In this document: positions 41,754 to 46,861 of the stretch, one piece after another
Position numbering within the stretch: the stretch's first letter is position 1
Layout: each line of letters starts with the position of its first letter
Assembly: GCF_008042275.1 (NCBI RefSeq)
Contig: NZ_RDBK01000043.1
Span: 863,758 to 910,618, forward strand
Source of the DNA: Streptomyces sp. OR43
GTDB taxonomy: Bacteria; Actinomycetota; Actinomycetes; Streptomycetales; Streptomycetaceae
Direction: 5' to 3'
DNA: 46,861 bases
Position numbers and translations under genes: made by a program
Notes under the pieces: generated by a model
Databases searched by the model: none
Seen by the model: the letters and a program-made list of their open reading frames with translations, nothing else
What the model was told of the DNA's origin: nothing

Positions 41754-43481
41754 ATGATCTCTGTGACATCCGGCCGTCGCGCCGTGCCCGCACGCTCCAC
41801 GCGTGCGCGCCGCCTCGCGGCCTGCACCGCACTCGTCCTCTCGGCCGGCATGCTGCTGGCCGCCCCGGCCTCGGCCGATGGCAGCACGGCGGCCGAACGG
41901 CCCGCGCTCTCGGCGGACCCGCGGCCGGCCCTGAACCTGCCGGAGCACACCGACCGGCTCGGGGCGGCCCTGAAGCCCCGCGCGGACTTCGACGACGACG
42001 GCTTGTTCGACCTGGTCGTGCGGACGCGCGACGGCGGGCTCGGCATCATGCCGAGCAGCGCGGAAGGGGTGTACGACTTCGACATCCCCGGCAAGGACGG
42101 GAACGCGCACAAGGACGTCATTCCGGTCGGCGACCAGACGGGTGACGGGTTCTCGGACCTGCTGACGCTGTCGCCGTACGGCGCGCTGTCGTTCCACTCG
42201 ACCATGTCCGGGGCGGGTACCGGCAACGCCGAATGGACCGGCAAGGGCTGGCAGATCTACAACAAGGTCCTCTCGCCCGGCGACCTGACCGGCGACGGGC
42301 GGTCCGACCTGCTGGCCCGCACACCCGCGGGCGAGCTGTATCTGTACCCGGCCACCGGCAACACCTCCACCGCGCCGTTCGGCGCACGGGTCCTCGTCGG
42401 CAAGGGCTGGGACTGGTACGACCAGCTCATCGGGATGAACGACGTCACCGGGGACGGCGTCGCCGACCTCTACGGGCGGACCGTCTCCGGCGATCTCTAC
42501 TTCTACCGGGGCACCGGGTCGGCGAAGTCCCCCTTCGTGGCGAGCACCCGGGTCGGTCACGGCTGGCACATCTACAACCAGGTCATCGGCGCCGACGACC
42601 TGGACGGCGACGGCCGCGGCGACCTGATCGCCCGCGCGGTCAACGGTGACGTCTTCACCTATCTCTCCACCGGCGACGACGGCATGCTCTCGGTCCGCGT
42701 CGCGAGCGGTTCCGGTCTGAACACGGCGACGCTCCTCGCCGGCGCCGGCGGCACCCCCGCCTACGGCAGGAGCGAACTCCTCGGGCTCGACACCACGGGC
42801 GATCTCTCTGCCTTCTGGTCCCGGAACAACGGCGAGCTGGACCAGCGCGCGGGGATCAGCAGCGGCTGGAAGGGCAAGCCCTTCCTCGCCTCGTCGCTCA
42901 ACGAGAACACCCTCGTCGACCTGATGAACGTGTCCGGCGGCGAGCTCTACAACCACAGCTTCGGCCCGGACGACATCCGCCACGTCAGCAGCGGCTGGGG
43001 CGGCTACGACCTCACGATCGGCCCCGGCGACCTGACCGGCGACGGCAGGGCCGACCTGCTGACCCGTGACACCAAGGGCTACCTGTACCTCCACCCCGGC
43101 AACGGCACGGGCAGCGCGCTCGGTGCCCGGGTCAAGGTCGGCGGCGGCTGGAACGCGTACGACGTGATCGTCGGCACCGGCGACTTCACCGGGGACGGCC
43201 GCGCCGACCTGGTGGCCCGCGACCTGGGCGGGGTGCTCAGGATGTACCGGGGCACCGGCGACGTGAACGCGCCGTTCCTCAGGCCGTTCCCCGTCGGCGG
43301 GGGCTGGAACACCTACGCCAAGCTGGCCGCGCCCGGGGACCTCACCGGTGACGGCAAGGCCGATCTCCTGGCGGTCGACCGCAGCGGCGGCCTCTTCCGG
43401 TACATCTCGAACGGCTCCGGCCAGTTCACCCGCCCGGTCAGGATCGGCGGCGGCTGGAACACGTACAGCGTCCTGAACTGA
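41754..43481 (+). CDS. secreted FG-GAP/VCBS-repeat protein, copy 2
   Basis: This gene encodes 575 residues from the ATG at 41754. It is a tandem paralogue of the preceding gene: the signal region is almost the same (CTALVLSAGMLLAAPASAD), the blades share the DLTGDGRADLL calcium-loop pattern with trailing GGGWNTY motifs, and both flanks are alike. The blades have diverged clearly in protein sequence, especially around residues 310-390, so the duplication is not recent. The product is probably exported and calcium-stabilised. The partner is unknown. The next gene is convergent. Confidence 0.88.
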   Translation: MISVTSGRRAVPARSTRARRLAACTALVLSAGMLLAAPASADGSTAAERPALSADPRPALNLPEHTDRLGAALKPRADFDDDGLFDLVVRTRDGGLGIMPSSAEGVYDFDIPGKDGNAHKDVIPVGDQTGDGFSDLLTLSPYGALSFHSTMSGAGTGNAEWTGKGWQIYNKVLSPGDLTGDGRSDLLARTPAGELYLYPATGNTSTAPFGARVLVGKGWDWYDQLIGMNDVTGDGVADLYGRTVSGDLYFYRGTGSAKSPFVASTRVGHGWHIYNQVIGADDLDGDGRGDLIARAVNGDVFTYLSTGDDGMLSVRVASGSGLNTATLLAGAGGTPAYGRSELLGLDTTGDLSAFWSRNNGELDQRAGISSGWKGKPFLASSLNENTLVDLMNVSGGELYNHSFGPDDIRHVSSGWGGYDLTIGPGDLTGDGRADLLTRDTKGYLYLHPGNGTGSALGARVKVGGGWNAYDVIVGTGDFTGDGRADLVARDLGGVLRMYRGTGDVNAPFLRPFPVGGGWNTYAKLAAPGDLTGDGKADLLAVDRSGGLFRYISNGSGQFTRPVRIGGGWNTYSVLN

Positions 43482-43513
43482 TCCACCGCAACGACCGCAC
43501 CCTCACGCAGGGC

Positions 43514-43549
43514 GGGGCCCCGTCACCGGTCTTCCGGTGCCGGGGCCCC
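43514..43549. terminator. 16-bp hairpin after FG-GAP copy 2
   Basis: GGGGCCCCGTCACCGG (43514-43529) pairs with CCGGTGCCGGGGCCCC (43534-43549) with one mismatch. It matches the hairpin after copy 1 and overlaps the end of the convergent VOC gene, so it may serve both. Confidence 0.75.
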
Positions 43550-43906
43550 GTCCGGTTCCAGGAACTCCAGCCGGTTGCCCACCGGGTCGTGGCTGAAGAA
43601 GCGGCGGTGGCCGGGCAGGTCCCCGTCCCAGCGGACCTCGGCACCGTGTGCCGTCAGCCGGGCGGCGAAGGCCTCGATGTCCTGGACGCGCAGGCCGGGA
43701 TGCGCCTTGCGGGCCGGGCGGAAGTCCGCCTCGATGCCCACGTGGAGCTGGACCGGGCCCGCCTGGAACCAGCAGCCGCCGCGGGCGGCCAGGACCGGCG
43801 GCTTGGGGACCTCGGTGAGGCCGAGGATGCCGGCGTAGTACGTGCGCAGCGCCTCCTCCGAGCCTTCGGGGGCGGCCAGCTGGACGTGGTCGAGCGCGGT
43901 GATCAT
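43523..43906 (-). CDS. VOC-family (glyoxalase/bleomycin-resistance-like) protein
   Basis: This gene encodes 127 residues from the ATG at 43906, overlapping the tam stop by four bases (ATGA) with GGGAG upstream. The paired beta-alpha-beta-beta-beta modules are evident: ITALDHVQLAAPEGSEEALR with the metal-ligand His in the first strand, VQLHVGIEADFRPARKAHPG in the middle, and a late GNRLEFLEP with the metal-ligand Glu. Members act as dioxygenases, glyoxalases or binding proteins; the substrate here is unknown. It is translationally coupled to tam. Confidence 0.87.
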   Translation of the reverse strand: MITALDHVQLAAPEGSEEALRTYYAGILGLTEVPKPPVLAARGGCWFQAGPVQLHVGIEADFRPARKAHPGLRVQDIEAFAARLTAHGAEVRWDGDLPGHRRFFSHDPVGNRLEFLEPDGAPAPEDR

Positions 43907-44703
43907 GACTTCTCCCGGTGGGCGACGGCGAAGATGCGGCGGAACGGGAAGACCGTGCCGTGCGGGCCCGCGGGGTAGGCGGCGCGCAGCAGGTCGCGGT
44001 ACTCGGCGAGGAAGGCGTCCCGGGCCTCCTCGTCGTCGGCGAGGGCGGTGAGGACCGGGCGCAGTCCGGTGCCCTTCACCCAGTCGAGGACGGCGTCCTC
44101 GCCGTGCAGGAGGTGGAGGTAGGTGGTCTCCCAGACGTCGGCGGTGATGCCGGGGGCCGTGAGGTGTTCCAGGTAGCCGGCCGGGCCGAGGACCGCGTCC
44201 GCGTGGCGCAGGCTCCCTCCCAGCCGGGAGCGCCAGCGCGGGGACTCGGCGAGTTCGCGCATCAGGGCGTGCGAGGGCTGGTCGAAGTTGCCCGGGACCT
44301 GGAGGGCGAAGGTGCCGCCGGGGGTGAGCGCGTCCAGCCAGTCCGGGAAACGGTCCGCGTGGCCGGGGACCCACTGGAGCAGGGCGTTGGAGACGATCAG
44401 GTCGTGCGGCCGGCCGGGGGTCCAGGTCGTGGCGTCGGCCTCGGCGAAGTCCAGCAGGGCGGTGGCGTGGGCGCGGGCCCGTTCCAGCATCTGCGGGGAG
44501 TTGTCGTAGCCGGTGATACGGGCCCGGGGCCAGCGCTCGGCGAGCAGGGCGGTGACGTTGCCCGCGCCGCAGCCGAGGTCGGCGATGCGGGGGGCGGAGG
44601 CGTCCGGCAGTTCGGGAACGCGGGCCAGCAGGTCGTGGAAGGGGCGCGTGCGATGGTCCGCGTGGCGCAGGTACTGCTGCGGATCCCAGAGGGGTGCGGT
44701 CAT
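43903..44703 (-). CDS. tam: trans-aconitate 2-methyltransferase
   Basis: This gene encodes 266 residues from the ATG at 44703; the open frame continues to 44754 but that extension would cross the operator boxes. It is a class I SAM methyltransferase: IADLGCGAGNVTALLAERWP (motif I, near 33-52), GYDNSPQMLERAR (near 58), and NALLQWVPGHADRFPDWLDAL (near 100). The opening WDPQQYLRHADHRTRPFHDLL and the late EYRDLLRAAYP are characteristic of Tam. It methylates trans-aconitate, a by-product that inhibits aconitase. It is divergent from a MarR gene, matching the tam/tamR pair described in S. coelicolor. Confidence 0.93.
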   Translation of the reverse strand: MTAPLWDPQQYLRHADHRTRPFHDLLARVPELPDASAPRIADLGCGAGNVTALLAERWPRARITGYDNSPQMLERARAHATALLDFAEADATTWTPGRPHDLIVSNALLQWVPGHADRFPDWLDALTPGGTFALQVPGNFDQPSHALMRELAESPRWRSRLGGSLRHADAVLGPAGYLEHLTAPGITADVWETTYLHLLHGEDAVLDWVKGTGLRPVLTALADDEEARDAFLAEYRDLLRAAYPAGPHGTVFPFRRIFAVAHREKS

Positions 44704-44727
44704 GCCGTCCAGGATCGGCCCGAAGTA

Positions 44728-44770
44728 TCTTGATGTCAAGACACTTGAATTCAAGAGACTTCATGTCGAC
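44728..44770. promoter_or_regulatory. TamR-type operator with three phased palindromes
   Basis: TCTTGATGTCAAGA (44728-44741) and CTTGAATTCAAG (44744-44755) are perfect palindromes of the CTTGA-N2-TCAAG class. A degenerate third, CTTCATGTCGAC (44759-44770), follows. Their centres are 15 bp apart. The sites lie between divergent tam and tamR. Confidence 0.8.
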
Positions 44771-44791
44771 AGACCCTCTACACTGATCCAC

Positions 44792-45289
44792 ATGGAGGAC
44801 GAGGTCGACCGGCTGGTCGCTGCATGGCGCCGAGAGCGCCCCGACCTCGACGTGGAACCGCTCGAGGTCCTCAGCCGCGTCTCCCGCCTGGCCCGCCACC
44901 TCGACCGGGCCCGAAGGATCGCCTTCGCCGAGCACCACCTGGAACCGTGGGAGTTCGACGTCCTCACGTCGCTGCGCCGGGCCGGCTCCCCGTACCAGCT
45001 CTCGCCCGGCCAGCTCCTCACCCAGACGCTGGTCACGTCGGGCACGATGACCAACCGTATCGACCGGCTGACCAAGAAGAACCTCGTCGAGCGGCTCCCC
45101 GACCCCAGCGACCGCCGCGGCGTCCTGGTCCGGCTCACCGCGGAGGGCCGTGACAAGGCCGACCAGTCGCTGGCCGGCCTGCTGGCCCAGGAGCGCGCCA
45201 TCCTGGGCGAACTCTCCCGGCAGCAGCGGGGCGAACTGGCGGGTCTGCTACGCCAGTTGACCGCCCCGTTCGACAACGTCCCCGGCTAG
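44792..45289 (+). CDS. tamR: MarR-family regulator TamR
   Basis: This gene encodes 165 residues from the ATG at 44792. An N-terminal extension (EDEVDRLVAAWRRERPDLDVEPLEVLSR), typical of the UrtR/PecS/HucR/TamR branch, precedes the winged helix: LEPWEFDVLTSLRRAG, recognition helix TSGTMTNRIDRLTKKNLV, and wing PDPSDRRGVLVRLT. In S. coelicolor TamR represses tam and responds to aconitate and citrate, linking oxidative stress at aconitase to tam expression; the phased operator boxes fit that. Its last 42 bases overlap the end of the convergent response-regulator gene. Confidence 0.9.
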   Translation: MEDEVDRLVAAWRRERPDLDVEPLEVLSRVSRLARHLDRARRIAFAEHHLEPWEFDVLTSLRRAGSPYQLSPGQLLTQTLVTSGTMTNRIDRLTKKNLVERLPDPSDRRGVLVRLTAEGRDKADQSLAGLLAQERAILGELSRQQRGELAGLLRQLTAPFDNVPG

Positions 45290-46057
45290 GGCCGGCGCCT
45301 CCAGGTCGGCGGGACCGACACCCGCCCGCCGGGCCAGCGCGACCGCCGCCAGCGTCGAGTGCACGCCCAGTTTCCCCAGCACGTTCTGCATGTGCGTACG
45401 CACCGTGTGCGGGGAGAGGAAGAGCCGCTCCGCCACCGCCTTGCGGCCCAGGCCCGCCACCATGCAGCGCAGTACCTCGCGCTCGCGCGGGGTCAGGGAC
45501 TCGACGAGCTGTTCACTCTCGGTGCGGTGCTTGCGGTCCGCCATCAGCTCCCGCAGCACGCCCGTGAGCAGCGCGGGCGGCAGATGCGTCTCGTCGCGCA
45601 GCACGCCCCGGATCACCGCGAGCAGCCGTTGCAGCGAGCTGTCCTTGGCGACCCAGCCACAGGCGCCCGCCTGGAGCGCGAGCGCGGCCCGGCGCGGGTC
45701 GTCCTTCTCGGCGAGCACTACCGTACGCACCTGGCAGCGCAGCGAGCGGATGCCGGCGACCAGGGAGATGCCGTCGACCAGGCCGTTCTCCCCGGCGTTC
45801 GGAGCGGGCACCGGGACCGGGCCCGCGGCCGGGCGGCCGGGCGGGCGCAGGATGCCCAGTTCGGCGTCGACGAGTATCACGTCGTAACCGCGGCCCTCGG
45901 ACACCGCGCGCTCCAGACAGCGCAGAGCGGCCGGCCCGTTGCCGGCCGCGGCCACGTCGACATCGGGCTCGGCGGCCAGCGCCGCGGCGAGCGACTCGGC
46001 GAAAATACGGTGGTCGTCGACGACGAGAACCCGGATACGGGCCACAGGCACCCCCAT
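45248..46057 (-). CDS. LuxR/NarL-type response regulator with atypical receiver
   Basis: This gene encodes 269 residues from the ATG at 46057. The receiver has the acidic pair VVDDHR (near 11) and a candidate phosphorylation Asp in VILVDAELG. An insertion of about 28 Pro/Gly-rich residues follows, and the usual Thr/Ser is Ala in VVLAEKDD; the switch Lys is kept in GWVAKDSS. The C-terminal HTH is canonical: LTPREREVLRCMVAGLGRKAVAERLFLSPHTVRTHM. No sensor kinase is adjacent. Its end overlaps the convergent tamR gene by 42 bp. The receiver may work without ordinary phosphorylation. Confidence 0.9.
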   Translation of the reverse strand: MGVPVARIRVLVVDDHRIFAESLAAALAAEPDVDVAAAGNGPAALRCLERAVSEGRGYDVILVDAELGILRPPGRPAAGPVPVPAPNAGENGLVDGISLVAGIRSLRCQVRTVVLAEKDDPRRAALALQAGACGWVAKDSSLQRLLAVIRGVLRDETHLPPALLTGVLRELMADRKHRTESEQLVESLTPREREVLRCMVAGLGRKAVAERLFLSPHTVRTHMQNVLGKLGVHSTLAAVALARRAGVGPADLEAPALAGDVVERGGQLA

Positions 46058-46206
46058 GCTGTGTGTTCTGGGGCACGCGAGAATGCGGCCCCCGGCAGGG
46101 ACGGACCGGCGCGGGTACGACGCCCGGAGCGGGGAGCTGAACCGCGGTCCACGGCCGCCGCCGTGCACCGACTGCCCTCCCGCCCGGACGCCGCACCCGG
46201 CTGTCT

Positions 46207-46257
46207 CGTACCCCTGAATCAGCACCGGCCCCCACCGGTGCTGTGCATCAGGGTACG
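46207..46257. promoter_or_regulatory. 51-bp imperfect dyad in a divergent promoter region
   Basis: The inner arms AGCACCGG/CCGGTGCT (46221-46228, 46235-46242) are perfect, with six bases between. The outer arms CGTACCC/GGGTACG (46207-46213, 46251-46257) and TGA/TCA extend the symmetry with small bulges. It lies between the response-regulator gene and the GNAT start. Confidence 0.55.
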
Positions 46258-46323
46258 GGCGGCGGCTCCGAGGGGAAGGAAATTCACAGAACTGACGGGC
46301 AGCCGAGTCCTAGGGTGTTGTTC

Positions 46324-46702
46324 ATGTTCCGTCTTGAGACAGAAGTGGACAAAGAGCGACGTCAGCTGCTGAACAAGTGCCTGCGCGACGACAACACCGC
46401 TCGCTCACCGCGGCTGCGCGCCCTGCGCGATACACCGGCGGCGCTCGAAGTCCCGCTGGAGGTATGGGCACTGGACGCCGATGACCGGCTCGCCGCGGGA
46501 CTGACCGGCCGTACCTGGGCGACCTGGCTCCATGTGGACCTGCTCTGGGTCGACGCCCGCCATCGCGGTTCCGGCCTCGGCTCGCGACTGCTCGCCGAGG
46601 CGGAACGGGTGGCCCGGACCGAGCGGTCCTGCGTCCGCTCGCGGGTGGAGACCTGGGACTTCCAGGCCCCGGACTTCTACCGTCAGCGGGGTTACGAGGT
46701 GC
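46324..46702 (+). pseudogene. GNAT acetyltransferase, 3' end lost (fused to galK tail)
   Basis: The ATG at 46324 opens a frame for a GNAT-family N-acetyltransferase: VWALDADDRLAAGL strand, WLHVDLLWVDARHRG, the acetyl-CoA loop RGSGLGSRLLAEAE, then FYRQRGYEVRG. In homologues this is followed by the final beta-strands (such as a DFPPG-like turn and a hydrophobic strand). Here the sequence changes after GYEVRG to an Arg-rich non-homologous run, because the DNA is now that of galK in another frame. No stop occurs before the window edge. TAGGGT lies eight bases before the ATG. The acetyltransferase is probably inactive unless the tail is dispensable. Confidence 0.8.
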
Positions 46703-46858
46703 GGGGGCGGATTCGGCGGCTCGGCGATCGTGCTCGTCGAGGAGTCGCAGGAGGACACCGTCACCAAGTCCGTGCAGGAGGCGTTCGCCGCGGCCGGGTA
46801 CGCGGCCCCGGGCGTGTTCCCCGCGGTGCCGTCCGCGGGAGCCCGCCGGCTCGTCTGA
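46703..46858 (+). pseudogene. galK: C-terminal fragment of galactokinase
   Basis: In the second plus frame, 51 residues plus stop match the end of GalK: GGGFGGSAIVLVEE is the conserved GHMP-kinase C-terminal glycine motif, followed by VTKSVQEAFAAAGYAAPGV and the ending FPAVPSAGARRLV. Everything upstream in this frame belongs to the GNAT gene, so the ATP- and galactose-binding portions are missing. No galT or galE is visible in the window. The fragment ends three bases before the window edge. Confidence 0.85.
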
Positions 46859-46861
46859 CCC

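Overview
This is a chromosomal window from a Streptomyces or very close relative. The base composition is strongly GC-rich, third codon positions are nearly always G or C, GTG (and one probable TTG) starts are common, and TTA codons are almost absent. As I recall the S. coelicolor map, the gene order matches the core segment from about SCO3104 to SCO3136: mfd, the ABC pair, tRNA-Gln, glmU, prs, rplY, pth, ppc, desaturase/TetR, tam/tamR. No phage, IS element, CRISPR array, rRNA or integrase was seen.

Layout. 1-8.8 kb: an N6-DNA-methylase-like gene cut by the window edge, a DUF4190/DUF4352-type membrane protein, a secreted HNH-type lipoprotein, an SCO6745-family gene divergent from a TetR repressor with paired operator-like sites, a secreted GDSL hydrolase with a TTA codon, a UTRA-only/GntR pair, and an RsbW-like ATPase with a TTA codon. 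8.8-16 kb: mfd and a two-gene MacB/FtsX-type ABC exporter. 16-20.4 kb: an NAD(P)-binding oxidoreductase preceded by a scrambled, fully identical inverted remnant of itself, an F420/FMN-type oxidoreductase, an XRE regulator and a purine permease. 20.4-23.5 kb: an MFS exporter with a divergent MarR gene, and a coiled-coil protein.

23.6-28.5 kb is the most interesting part. It is a divergent four-gene locus built from polymorphic-toxin and immunity domains: a deaminase-like/SUKH-4 fusion, a WHH-type HNH nuclease/SUKH-1 fusion, a free-standing YwqJ-type deaminase and a SUKH-3 protein. None has a visible secretion or delivery module. Toxin-like and immunity-like domains lie in one polypeptide or in adjacent genes, inside a housekeeping neighbourhood, which suggests a domesticated intracellular role.

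28.6-39.7 kb holds an orphan NarL-type sensor kinase, tRNA-Gln(TTG), glmU-prs-rplY-pth (cell-wall precursor, PRPP, ribosome and tRNA recycling), a small membrane protein, ppc, and a fatty-acid desaturase translationally coupled to its likely TetR repressor. 39.8-43.5 kb has two tandemly duplicated secreted FG-GAP/VCBS-repeat proteins, each with its own terminator. 43.5-46.1 kb has a VOC protein, trans-aconitate methyltransferase with divergent TamR and three phased operator-like boxes, and a LuxR-type response regulator. The right edge contains an apparent rearrangement scar: the 5' part of a GNAT acetyltransferase gene is joined out of frame to the last 52 sense codons of galactokinase.

Coordinates of genes come from open frames plus start choice by ribosome-binding sites. 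Coordinates of short sites were read by eye and may be off by one base.
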